From positions 3,589,501-3,653,500 of the forward strand of contig NC_070573.1 in assembly GCF_026914185.1 (NCBI RefSeq): a stretch of DNA of 64,000 bases. The letters are read 5' to 3'. A program made the position numbers and the translations under genes. The notes under the pieces are model-generated. The model saw nothing but the letters and a program-made list of their open reading frames with translations, searched no databases and was not told the origin of the DNA. This stretch comes from Puccinia triticina (lineage: Eukaryota > Basidiomycota > Pucciniomycetes > Pucciniales > Pucciniaceae). Positions 55,454 to 64,000 of the stretch are shown here, in pieces. Every line of letters starts with the position of its first letter. The first letter of the stretch is position 1.

Positions 55454-58400
55454 ATGCCTCCCCCAAAGAAAACCGAGAAAACCGGCAGTAACACCGGATC
55501 TCATTCCTCTTCCACTAGGTCTGCGAAACCCTCCCTCGTCCCAGCCGGCAAATTTAAACGTGGCAGCGGCCCGTCGCGGGTGGAATCCCACGACGGAACT
55601 ACTCCTGCAGACCCACCTACGCTTCAAGCAGGCGTTCTTGGAGGCGCGCGCGGGCAACAATCAGGAGGCGATGATTCTCCTGCGGGACCAGGCGATCGCG
55701 ACCCACAACAGTCTCGAAAGACTGATCAGCCGGGAGATTCTCTTGTCGTTAACCAAGGGATGGAACCCTCACGTGACTCACCCAAACCACCCAGCAAACC
55801 GTCAGCCAAATCATCCGGCAAACAATCCAGCAAGCATCCCGCGCAGCCGAGCCCGGGGCCAAAACCACCAAGCAGCCTCTGCAAGCCAACGGGCCCCCCC
55901 GCCAGCAGCAGCGGCGCCTCCGGCAAACGACCAGCAGGAAGCAGCTCCGCGAGCAGCACGACCCCGACCGGACCAAACCAGGCCGGGCCGGAACGGCCGC
56001 ATGAGGGGCAGACGCAACTACAGGACGTCCATTTACGACGAGTTGTTTTGCATGAGCCGGACGATCCAGGGCGGTTACCAGTCGATCGACCAGGCCCGCA
56101 ATCAAAACCAAGGGAATCAGCACCACTGACCCTGGTTGAAGCCAGTGGTATGCTACATCAGATGTTTGGTGAAATTGAGAAAATTGTTGATGGTAACTCT
56201 CGGCAGATTATTTCTCATACGAATGCTTCTCTTTCCTCTCTAGTCAAATCCGTGCACAAAGATGTTTCTACTCCCGTCTCTAACAATGTCCACTTGCTCA
56301 AAGATATAATATCCGATAATTTTAAAGCTATTAAATTTTCTCTAGCCGGTATCTCTACTATAAGCAATACAATTTCTAATTCTATTTCTACCTCTGTTGC
56401 TCCTACCGTTGAAACTGTGAGAACCATGGGTACAAGACTAGATGAGCTAGAGGAAGCTTTGGGACGGTTTAAGTTGGATTCTCCAGGCAAACAGTTGGCG
56501 GAGACAGAACGCAACCTTAAGGAGTTTATGCAAAATGCGCTAGATATTACGGTCTCTGATTTAGTCAGCCGCGAAACCAATGACCCCAAACTCATACATG
56601 AGATGCAGGGCATCAGCGCGAGGCTGTTTGAGTTGGAGAGTCAGGTCCTAAAAATCTCTACTCAGTTACCAGGTCAGCCACTTGCTGACCATTTCCCCGA
56701 GGATCTTTCGAAGGATCTGGCGGGAAAAGTAGAAGCCGGTTTCCAGCAGTTACAGGAGACTCTGTCTAATCTTCTTAAGAGGGAGCAAGTTGCTAGCGAG
56801 TCTAATCTCGGCGAGGAAGTGGAGCAGAAGCTGGAAGAACAGAGCAAGAGCCAGAGGATAGATTTTTTGAATTTGAATGGAAAAATCAATAGGATGATGA
56901 GCCAATATCGTGCCGAGGGTGCCAGGCTCCGTGAGGAGATCGCAGGCCTTACCAGTACTGTTCAGGCCTTGTCAAACTCAAACTCTGGCCGAGAACCTCC
57001 TCCTCATCTAGCCACGGACCACGCACGGCAACCACGCCGCGAAGATACCGGTGTAGACCCAGAGCTGAAAAAACAACTGAATCTTGCTATTTCTAAGTCA
57101 GACTGGCCCAGTTTTTCGGGCGAGGGCGAATATGATCATCTCCGGTTTGTACAATGGATCGATACAGCACATTGGGACAGTCATATAGATGACGAGGTGA
57201 TTATCCTCAAATTGCTATTGATGTTCACGGGCACCGCTCTCTCCTGGTATGAGACCATGCGGCTCACACATCATGACACTTCGTGGTCCTTCTGGAGATC
57301 CGAGATCTGCAAGAAGTTTGGGCATTCTGCATGGAAGAGGAAAAAGCAAAATGCTTTCTCAGCGGATCGGTTTGTACCTGGGGAAACTGAGCCCGCTCAG
57401 TGGGTAACGCAACAGTACAATAGGCTGAAGTGCTTTGAGCCTAACATCAACCAGGAGTCTCTGAATTTTAAGCTTTTGAACCTCATGGACAACGAGGTGA
57501 AGTATGCTGCCAAAAACGCTATGAAGCGGCCGGATGCCGACCTCAGTAGTTTTATTAATGTTCTTGAGGACATTTGTGATAAGACTCAACTTGGTTGGCA
57601 ACGTTTTACTCCGAAGGTAGCGCCTCCTCTCGTTTCCAAGCCTGCGGGCCAGGCCGGGGAGAAAACTAAGACTCCGACCTCCGATATTAAGTGTTTCACC
57701 TGCAGGGAAACAGGGCACACCGCTTGTAAGTGCCCCAAGAATGTCAACGCGGTCGATGACGGGGATGGGGCCGAGGCGGCCGCTGAGCAAGGCAGTGATC
57801 CGGAGGATGATGGGCTGATTATTGGTGTTATATCCACCGGCACAGAGGCTGTGGGCACGACGCGCGGCAAAAACAACCTTGTGCAAATGACCTGCTGCGA
57901 CAGGGCATGTCTGGTCTTGCTGGATAGCGGGGCTGTACGCTCTGTTGTGGGAAAAACGTACCTAGCTCGGTTTTGCCCTGGCTGGGAGAAGTTCATCCTC
58001 CCTATACAGCCGGGTAAATTCCACAGTGCGTCCGGGGCGCTAGTCCCGTTGGGAGTTGTGAATATTCGCCTTGTTCTGCAAGGCGTTAAGATGGTTATGA
58101 AATTTGTGGTCATGGAGAATATGACCTCCAGGTACTTTATTGTCGGCAATGACTATTTGGTACACTACAAGATCTCCTTGCTGAATACTGAAAAGCGCCA
58201 ATTCACTATTGGCAAGAAGGTGTTCGATTTTGATGAGACAATTAACAACGTCGCCACGGGGATGGATACCAAGGTGGGGTTTGAAGGTGAGGTCCTCTGT
58301 GACTCTAGGATTAGCGGGGAAATCACGCCTTCTCAGCGGGCGGAACTCGTGCTGGCTTTGTCGGAGAATAAGGAGGCTTTTGCCACGCCAGACCAGCCTT

Positions 58401-58555
58401 TTGGTTCTATTCATGGCCACGAAGTTGAAATCACCCTGACGGTGGATAAGCCTTACCCTCTGGCGCTTAGGAAGTCTCCATACCCGGCAAGCCCGCGGAC
58501 TAGAGCGGATATTGAGGAACATATAGCGCTCCTTATTCGCATGGGTATCCTGTGA
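55454..58555 (+). CDS. Gypsy Gag-protease and start of RT (1033 codons, ends at premature TGA)
   Basis: The ATG at 55454 is the first ATG after the LTR in unspliced RNA. The first ~210 residues are Pro/Ser/Lys-rich and disordered; a helical, coiled-coil-like Gag region follows (about 240-520), then a Gag core near 535-700 (WPSFSGEGEYDHLRFVQWID), zinc knuckle CFTCRETGHTACKC at about 746, protease active site LLDSGAVRSVVG at about 823, and the RT N-terminus (VDKPYPLALRKSPYPASPR). The frame stops at TGA 58553-58555 inside RT, yet the same frame continues for 990 codons. Gag and Pol therefore form one fused frame in the intact element. Confidence 0.9.
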   Translation: MPPPKKTEKTGSNTGSHSSSTRSAKPSLVPAGKFKRGSGPSRVESHDGTTPADPPTLQAGVLGGARGQQSGGDDSPAGPGDRDPQQSRKTDQPGDSLVVNQGMEPSRDSPKPPSKPSAKSSGKQSSKHPAQPSPGPKPPSSLCKPTGPPASSSGASGKRPAGSSSASSTTPTGPNQAGPERPHEGQTQLQDVHLRRVVLHEPDDPGRLPVDRPGPQSKPRESAPLTLVEASGMLHQMFGEIEKIVDGNSRQIISHTNASLSSLVKSVHKDVSTPVSNNVHLLKDIISDNFKAIKFSLAGISTISNTISNSISTSVAPTVETVRTMGTRLDELEEALGRFKLDSPGKQLAETERNLKEFMQNALDITVSDLVSRETNDPKLIHEMQGISARLFELESQVLKISTQLPGQPLADHFPEDLSKDLAGKVEAGFQQLQETLSNLLKREQVASESNLGEEVEQKLEEQSKSQRIDFLNLNGKINRMMSQYRAEGARLREEIAGLTSTVQALSNSNSGREPPPHLATDHARQPRREDTGVDPELKKQLNLAISKSDWPSFSGEGEYDHLRFVQWIDTAHWDSHIDDEVIILKLLLMFTGTALSWYETMRLTHHDTSWSFWRSEICKKFGHSAWKRKKQNAFSADRFVPGETEPAQWVTQQYNRLKCFEPNINQESLNFKLLNLMDNEVKYAAKNAMKRPDADLSSFINVLEDICDKTQLGWQRFTPKVAPPLVSKPAGQAGEKTKTPTSDIKCFTCRETGHTACKCPKNVNAVDDGDGAEAAAEQGSDPEDDGLIIGVISTGTEAVGTTRGKNNLVQMTCCDRACLVLLDSGAVRSVVGKTYLARFCPGWEKFILPIQPGKFHSASGALVPLGVVNIRLVLQGVKMVMKFVVMENMTSRYFIVGNDYLVHYKISLLNTEKRQFTIGKKVFDFDETINNVATGMDTKVGFEGEVLCDSRISGEITPSQRAELVLALSENKEAFATPDQPFGSIHGHEVEITLTVDKPYPLALRKSPYPASPRTRADIEEHIALLIRMGIL

Positions 58556-58558
58556 AAG

Positions 58559-61531
58559 GTGGGATCCAACGAAGGAGTTTCTATCACCACACCGGTGATC
58601 ATTGTCTGGAATAAGGACAAATCACGCCTGGTAGGCGATTTTCGGGCCCTGAATACTTACACGACTCCGGACCGGTACCCCATGCCAAAGATCACGGAGT
58701 CCCTGACCAAACTGCATGGTGCAAAGTTCATCACTTGCATGGACGTGCTGAAGGGGTTTCATCAGAATACTGTGGGTAAAGACAGTCGCCAATTCTTACG
58801 GATCATTTCCCATATGGGGGTACATGAGTACCTGAGGATGCCATTTGGCATCAAGAACACTCTGTCACATTTTCAGCGGATGATGGATTCGGAGTTCCAT
58901 TTGGAGCTCAGCGAGCTATGGTTGATCATTTATATCGACGACATCATCATCTTCACGGAAACGTGGGAGGAACATGTCCTGAAACTCCGGGTTATCCTTC
59001 AAAAGGTCCGCAAGATGGGTATGAAGATCTCTCTAACTAAATGTTCCTTTGGCTTTTCGGAACTGAAGGCCCTGGGCCACATTGTTGATGGTCTGTCTCT
59101 TGGCATTGACCAGCACCGGGTTGCCGCAGTGCTCCTGAAGCCTATCCCAGTAACAGTAAAGGAATTACAATTGTTCCTTGGTTTTGCCGGCTATTATTGG
59201 CTACATATTAAGGATTTTAACCTCATGGCGTCTTGCCTGTATAAGATATGTAGCCCAAATGTTGCGTTTGAAATGACGCTGGAGCGCATTGAGGCCTATA
59301 AAGCTCTTCAGGTAGCGCTTACTACGGCTCCATTGCTCTTTCACCCGGACCCGTCCCGTCCATCTTTGCTTTATGTTGATGCGTGCATGGAAGGCATCGG
59401 GGCTGCGCTGCATCAGATTCAGATTGTTAGGGACAAGGAGCAGGAGGGCCCCATTTGTTTCATTTCGCGGCAGCTGAAGGATTCCGAAAAGAAGTACGGG
59501 GCTTCCCAACTGGAGTGCCTCTGCCTCGTTTGGGCGTTGGAAAAGCTGTACTACTACTTGGATGGCTGCGTGTTCACCGTCATTACAGACTGTGTGGCGC
59601 TAAAGTCCTTGTTAAATATGAAGACACCGAGCAGGCATATGATGCGCTGGCAGATATCAATCCAGGAGTGGCGTGGCTCCATGACCATTGTCCACCGGGA
59701 CGGCTTGATCCACAAGAATGCGGATGGCTTGTCCCGTTGGGCCCTGCCAAACAACAAAGATAACCCGGCCGCCGACGAGGAAGACACTCCGCGAGAGGTG
59801 CCCATAATGGCAATCAGTGTCAGCGGTTTGGCAACGGAATTCTGGGATTCGGTGGAGCGGAGCTATGACAGTAACCCCAACACGGCTGCCTTAGTGGGTA
59901 TTCTCAGATCCAAGCACTCTCAACCCGACCTGGTGGCGCGGCTGGAGGAACCGTGGGCAGCCAATTTTTTGGCAGGCCGTTTCCTGCTTTTGGATGGTCT
60001 GCTGTATCACCGTACGGGTAATCACTGCGCGCTTGTGCTCGTTGACGAGGATCATATTAGTACTATGCTCCACGAGTGTCATGATAACGTTGCCGCGGGA
60101 CATTTCTCTAAGGACCGTACGGTCGAGCGGCTCCGGGTACTGGCTTGGTGGCCTGGGTGGACCGCTCGAGTGGAGCAGTACTGCTCCAGTTGCGACCGTT
60201 GCCAAAAAGCCAACCGCGCGACTGGAAAGCGGTTTGGACTTTTGCAAGCTATTGAGGAGCCCAAACAGCGTTGGGAGGTGATCAATATGGACTTCGTCAC
60301 CGCGCTCCCACCGGGGGGAAAAGACAGCTTTAATGCTGTTCTAGTGGTGGTGGATCGCTTCTCCAAACGCGCCCGTTTCCTCCCTTGCTATAAAGATAAT
60401 ACGGCGTTGGATATCGCGCTGATCTTCTGGAATTCTATTGTTCACGACGTCGGTTGCCCTAGGGTCATTATCACGGATCGTGACCCTAAGTTTACCTCTG
60501 AGTTTTGGCAGAGTTTATTTCAGCTGATGGGGACGAAACTTTCGTTCTCTACTGCATATCATCCCCAGACTGACGGTCTGGCCGAGCGTATGATCCAGAC
60601 GCTCGAGGATATGGTGCGCCGCTATTGCGCTTTTGGATTGCGGTTCAAAGATAGCGAAGGCTATACCCATGACTGGGTTTCCCTTTTGCCAGCGCTGGAG
60701 CATGCCTACAACTCCAGCGTTCATTCAAGCACTGGGAAGACCCCGTTTGAACTTGAACGGGGCTGGATCCCTCACATGCCACGCGATCTAGTGCTGAGCA
60801 AGGCTGTAACCCTACACCCGTCGGCCGAACGGTTTCAAGAGATGATGGTGCGGGCGGAGGCGCAAGCAAGCGCTTGCCTGGCGGATGCGGTCGCATATAA
60901 TAAGGAGCGGTGGGATAAGACGCACCGGGATCACGACATTAGAGTTGGCGATCGGGTGCTGGTTTCCACTGTGAATTTCCAGGACTTGGGCGGAAATAGG
61001 AAGCTAAAGGACGCGTTTGTGGGGCCATTTTTTGTGAAGGCCTTGCATGGGAGGAACGCAGTCGAGGTGATATCAACTGCGGGGTTTGACCTTAAGCACC
61101 CCACCTTTCCGGTAAGCCTGCTCAAGAAGTATGTCGTTGACGATCATTGGCCTTTGCCCCCTTCCCCGGTGGTGCCGGACTTGACGCCGGAGCACACCAA
61201 TGACAAGGTGGTGTTCCGCATTCTGGACGAAAAGCTTACGCGTGTCCAAGGGCAGGACTCCCGCCTCTTTCTGACTCGGTTCAAGGGGCTTTGCGCCGAC
61301 CATGATAAATGGCTACCAAAGGAAGCTATCCAGAACGCTGAAGTTCTGTTGCGTAAGTTTCGCGCTTCTAAGCGCCGCAACCCGGGCACAACTCCTATCA
61401 GAGCCGTGCTTTTTTGGGGGGGCGAGTGTCAGCCATCTGCTAACGCAGTCAGCACAGAGACTGACAAACTGCGGGCCGCCACCAAAGATGGCGACCCTGT
61501 CACCGGCGGCTCTGTAGCTACCGGGGTTTAG
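58559..61531 (+). CDS. Gypsy RT-RNaseH-integrase-chromodomain (continuation after the TGA)
   Basis: Same frame as the preceding ORF. RT: LVGDFRALNTYT, MPFGIKNTLSHFQRMMD and the intact box IIYIDDIIIF (about residue 124). RNase H: LLYVDACMEGIGAAL (about 271), TDCVALKSLL. Integrase: zinc site VAAGHFSKDRTVERL...CSSCDRCQKAN, then catalytic D in NMDFVTALPPG (about 577), D in ITDRDPKFTSEFW (about 640) and E in HPQTDGLAERMIQTL (about 675). Chromodomain-like end: VFRILDEKLTRV...FLTRFKGLCADHDKWLPKEAI (about 883-937). The stop at 61531 lies 105 nt inside the 3' LTR. Apart from the upstream TGA all catalytic residues are present. Confidence 0.9.
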   Translation: MGSNEGVSITTPVIIVWNKDKSRLVGDFRALNTYTTPDRYPMPKITESLTKLHGAKFITCMDVLKGFHQNTVGKDSRQFLRIISHMGVHEYLRMPFGIKNTLSHFQRMMDSEFHLELSELWLIIYIDDIIIFTETWEEHVLKLRVILQKVRKMGMKISLTKCSFGFSELKALGHIVDGLSLGIDQHRVAAVLLKPIPVTVKELQLFLGFAGYYWLHIKDFNLMASCLYKICSPNVAFEMTLERIEAYKALQVALTTAPLLFHPDPSRPSLLYVDACMEGIGAALHQIQIVRDKEQEGPICFISRQLKDSEKKYGASQLECLCLVWALEKLYYYLDGCVFTVITDCVALKSLLNMKTPSRHMMRWQISIQEWRGSMTIVHRDGLIHKNADGLSRWALPNNKDNPAADEEDTPREVPIMAISVSGLATEFWDSVERSYDSNPNTAALVGILRSKHSQPDLVARLEEPWAANFLAGRFLLLDGLLYHRTGNHCALVLVDEDHISTMLHECHDNVAAGHFSKDRTVERLRVLAWWPGWTARVEQYCSSCDRCQKANRATGKRFGLLQAIEEPKQRWEVINMDFVTALPPGGKDSFNAVLVVVDRFSKRARFLPCYKDNTALDIALIFWNSIVHDVGCPRVIITDRDPKFTSEFWQSLFQLMGTKLSFSTAYHPQTDGLAERMIQTLEDMVRRYCAFGLRFKDSEGYTHDWVSLLPALEHAYNSSVHSSTGKTPFELERGWIPHMPRDLVLSKAVTLHPSAERFQEMMVRAEAQASACLADAVAYNKERWDKTHRDHDIRVGDRVLVSTVNFQDLGGNRKLKDAFVGPFFVKALHGRNAVEVISTAGFDLKHPTFPVSLLKKYVVDDHWPLPPSPVVPDLTPEHTNDKVVFRILDEKLTRVQGQDSRLFLTRFKGLCADHDKWLPKEAIQNAEVLLRKFRASKRRNPGTTPIRAVLFWGGECQPSANAVSTETDKLRAATKDGDPVTGGSVATGV

Positions 61532-62114
61532 GATCCGGCTGGGAGCAGAAGCCGTGGATGATGACTCTCAGGCTCGCGCCGGGGTCGCGAGTGAAACATA
61601 CCCACTGGGTAGGTTCCAAGGAACTTCTCACGAAGTTCTCTGAACGACGACCCGTGGTCCGCAGACCACAAGCCAACCAGCTAGAAGCTGGGTATAAAGC
61701 ATGAGGGATCTCTGCACACCGGAAGATCCCCCAGATCAGTTACCACACCCGCTTCCGCTTACACTGTTGCATTCGACTACGCACGCCGAACACAACGATT
61801 GGGGTTTTACTCGATCCATCTATTTCTCATTTTCATCCTTTCCGCACTCGACCCAACTCCCTGTTTCACTAGGTAAGTCGGGCCTTTTTCCTTTCCTCTC
61901 TTCCCTGTCCTAGACAGGACCAGTTCTTCGAGTCCTTTGGATTCCGGTTGTATACGCTCAACCAGCCCCTCCAGACGGAGGCGCGGCTTTCCTCCTTGTG
62001 CTACGGCCAAGTCGAGTTCCGACTGACGTCGTGACAGCTGAGATCAGCTGAAACCTTAGAATATAACTAAGGTTTATATTCAGGGCGCGGCCACGATAGA
62101 GACCCGCCCTGACA
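61427..62114 (+). repeat. 3' LTR of the gypsy element
   Basis: 688 bp. It carries a second CTTCCG copy (CGCTTCCGCTTACAC) relative to the 5' LTR and three CpG-type substitutions against it. It contains the last 35 codons of pol. Confidence 0.9.
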
Positions 62115-62119
62115 GTAAC

Positions 62120-62890
62120 GCACAATTTATGATAACCGCTAGCGCGTTACCAATGCGTTACCTGCAAGTTACGCACACTAAACAGGGGTGAAAACCGCCA
62201 AGCAACGTGTTTTACCCCTGTATACACAGGGTTGAGGCAGAAAACGCCACCACCTGTCCCATATTGGTTGCCCGTGGACCAAGGCATGAGTTGCCGGGCC
62301 CTCCCTTGCTTCTTGATTTTTCCAGCTTCATCGCCTGCTTACTGCTTATTACCTTTTCATCCTACAATTGTCACCCAAGTACAAATTTCCAACCTCAACG
62401 AAGAGAGTGACTCCCATGCCAGCAACATTACGGACCAATCACAGACCCAACGTTGCTGGTCAATAGTGATTCCACCAGGCATGGTGCCTGCTCCAACTGA
62501 CTCTCGTGTCAAAATAACCCGGCCAGCTGCTTCAAAAAGAGTTGTAGAATCCTCTCTGTTGAGTTCGGGGCATTTGGTTTCCGTCCAAGGAAAGAAAAAA
62601 AAAATTGCAAAAAGCAATGCACACAAAAATTGGGCACAAAGGAAAACTCGTCCGCTTTGGATTCTAATCCAAGTGGGACAACTGCGAAACCAAGTCAGCC
62701 GGGGAAGACCAAGAAATCAGGAAACCCCTCAAAAAATGTCTCACCTTTTTACTATCTTCCTTTCTTGAAAAGAACACCTGATGTTTACACTGATGAATTT
62801 GTTTATTTTTTACTTATATTTTCTTCTCTAGGCGATTACAGAAGACACGGGCTATGACTAAAACCAAGACACTGATGAAGGCTCCATCAA
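62120..62890 (+). other. Flank of gypsy insertion, possible hAT 5' region
   Basis: After GTAAC the sequence has GTTACC/GCGTTACC words like H3/H6 interiors, then an open stretch (62232-62768) of low-complexity polar sequence without a domain. It is probably leader or disordered N-terminus of the transposase remnant that follows. Confidence 0.4.
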
Positions 62891-62899
62891 GATTGTTGT

Positions 62900-63510
62900 A
62901 GGAAAAACAAAAGAGGAAAAAAATCAATGTACAACAATATAACACATTACTTTGAAGAGCCGGTGTGCAACAAGACTGACAGCCCGGAGAACCCCTTGAG
63001 CTTCTCCTGCAAGTGGTGTCCTGCAATCTGCCGGGGACATGGATCTTCACAAGGAAATCTAAAAGCTCATTGAGATGGATACTCCCAGAAAGGGAAAAAT
63101 TCTAAAGGCTGTCCCAATCGCCAGAAAGCCATTCTGGCAGGAGCCAAATTGCCTCCTTTGGTTGCGGAGGTCTGGGCCGCTGCAGTCAGCTCCAGCAATG
63201 TCAAACAGCCGGGTATTGCGGCTTTTATGAACGTTGGGCCTGCTTTTGACGTTAGAGTTCTTAATCAGCTGATCATGCTTTGGCTAATTTGCCAAGCCTG
63301 GCCGTGGTCTTGCATAGAAGACCCGTATCTTCGGGCTGCCATCAAATACTGTAATCGGAAAGCTCATTTATATGTTTGCCAATGGGCGGCTGATGAATCT
63401 AAAAAGTTATATTCTCTGCTCAAGACCTCACCAGGGAAGATATGTTCCCACTCCCCAGGGAGTGCCAGAGCTGAATTTTACGTGAGTTTTGGTTGGATGT
63501 GAGCCTTATG
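62900..63510 (+). pseudogene. hAT-like transposase N-terminal remnant (BED-type finger)
   Basis: From about 62930: ITHYFEEPVCN, then a Cys/His finger-like FSCKWCPAICRGHGSSQGNLKAH, an in-frame TGA at 63072-63074 (probably a former CGA), then GCPNRQKAILAGAKLPP. The hAT-type segment FDVRVLNQLIMLWLICQAWP with IEDPYLRAAIKYCNRKAHLY follows at 63245-63380. The frame ends at 63502. A possible donor (GTGAGT) at 63481 could continue elsewhere, but no further transposase blocks are visible by 64000. Confidence 0.65.
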
Positions 63511-64000
63511 TGGATTCGTAACTCATCCCCAAAATAGTAAATTGGATGGAGAAGTTAGTGAAAAGTCAGTCACAATTGATTTGGAAGTCAACACAATGTT
63601 GTGTAGAATTCTTTTGTTTTCTATGTACAACTGTGGGAAGAAATATGATGAAATGATATTTCATCTATTGCTCCTGTTTACTGATTTTTAAGGATAGCAA
63701 AGCAAAATTCCCATTCTCAAAAGTAATTCCTCCAACAAAAATGGGTTTCTTGTAATTCACATTATATGCCCTGATGTACAAAATTAAACTAAAAGTTGAC
63801 TTGGTATTATTGGGTTTAGATTTTTGGAATGTGGTAATGTTGCAGTCATTGAAATTGAAACCCATTTTTTGGAAATGCAGGAATTAATTTGAACTAGAGG
63901 CCAAGGCGGCTGCGCCGCTGCAGGGCCCAAAAACCTATGTCAAATTCCTAAGGGCCCACCCACACCACTTCTCCCTTGGCATATTCATTCCCTCCCTGTC
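63511..64000. other. AT-rich tail, no recognised feature
   Basis: Non-coding, AT-rich. A GC-rich palindromic word GGCGGCTGCGCCGC at about 63905 may start another repeat that runs out of the window. Confidence 0.3.

Larger units (their letters stand above)
54064..62114 (+). mobile_element. Nearly intact Ty3/gypsy chromovirus-type element, duplication GTAAC
   Basis: LTRs of 682 bp (54064-54745) and 688 bp (61427-62114), ends TGTCAGCC...CCCTGACA, flanked by GTAAC at 54059-54063 and 62115-62119. The order is LTR, leader with splice signals, small ORF (PIP-box protein), gag-protease-RT-RNaseH-integrase-chromodomain, polypurine tract (TTTTTTGGGGGGGCGAG), LTR. The LTRs differ by one 6-bp indel and three transitions that I can see, all at CpG. 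Damage to pol is one in-frame TGA. It is the youngest autonomous-type element in the window. Confidence 0.95.

Noticed and set aside
55436..55456. ORF0-Gag readthrough fusion
   Set aside because: The frames are the same, but two stops (TAG TCC TAA) lie between them and gag has its own ATG, so a fusion by readthrough is unlikely.
55560..56129. 189-codon frame overlapping gag in another frame
   Set aside because: GC-rich, Pro/Ala/Arg-rich overlap with the disordered Gag start; three frames are open here because of composition. It lacks independent support.

Overview
The window looks like a transposon-swollen chromosome segment of a basidiomycete, most likely a rust fungus (Pucciniales). The two recognisable host genes are eukaryotic and carry many 50-110 bp GT-AG introns. 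About 85% of the rest is layered Ty1/copia, Ty3/gypsy, CACTA, MULE, hAT-like and MITE sequence. The rust assignment is inference from gene style and transposon mix; no species-specific marker was checked.

Host island (about 1.2-8.1 kb): a KAP120/importin-11-type nuclear import receptor (minus strand) and the cytosolic phenylalanyl-tRNA synthetase alpha subunit FRS2 (plus strand) are transcribed divergently from a 291-bp shared promoter that contains a 17-C homopolymer. FRS2 resolves into 11 exons and 515 codons.

Repeat sea, left part (8-30 kb): a hairpin minisatellite; two large non-autonomous CACTA elements (6.1 and 5.7 kb) with CACTACC termini, apparent 3-bp target duplications and inverted arrays of a ~173-bp repeat; several MITEs nested in or between them; a broken MULE transposase; a decayed Ty3/gypsy polyprotein; and the left end of a third CACTA element.

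Middle part (30-54 kb): a non-coding LTR element with two 956-bp LTRs that differ at only two positions I can see; a proline-rich unrecognised ORF; and three copia elements on the minus strand. Copia C (LTRs plus a 5-bp duplication GTCTG) sits inside the gag of copia B. Copia A is interrupted by a tRNA-headed palindromic insertion and copia B by a 200-bp TA-flanked MITE.

Right part (54-64 kb): an almost intact Ty3/gypsy chromovirus-type element (54064-62114, duplication GTAAC) inserted next to an hAT-like terminus, followed by a broken hAT transposase start. This gypsy element is the most interesting object. Its leader has no ATG from the TATA-proximal start region to the gag ATG (about 1.1 kb). 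Removing a 60-nt intron would create an ATG exactly at the exon junction, opening a 160-codon ORF whose product starts with a near-perfect PCNA-binding (PIP) box. Spliced and unspliced RNAs would therefore encode different first proteins.

A second theme is decay at CpG. All three substitutions between the gypsy LTRs, most differences between the copia C LTRs, the single stop in the gypsy pol, and damage in or beside the reverse-transcriptase catalytic box of all four decayed elements are of the CpG to TpG/CpA type.
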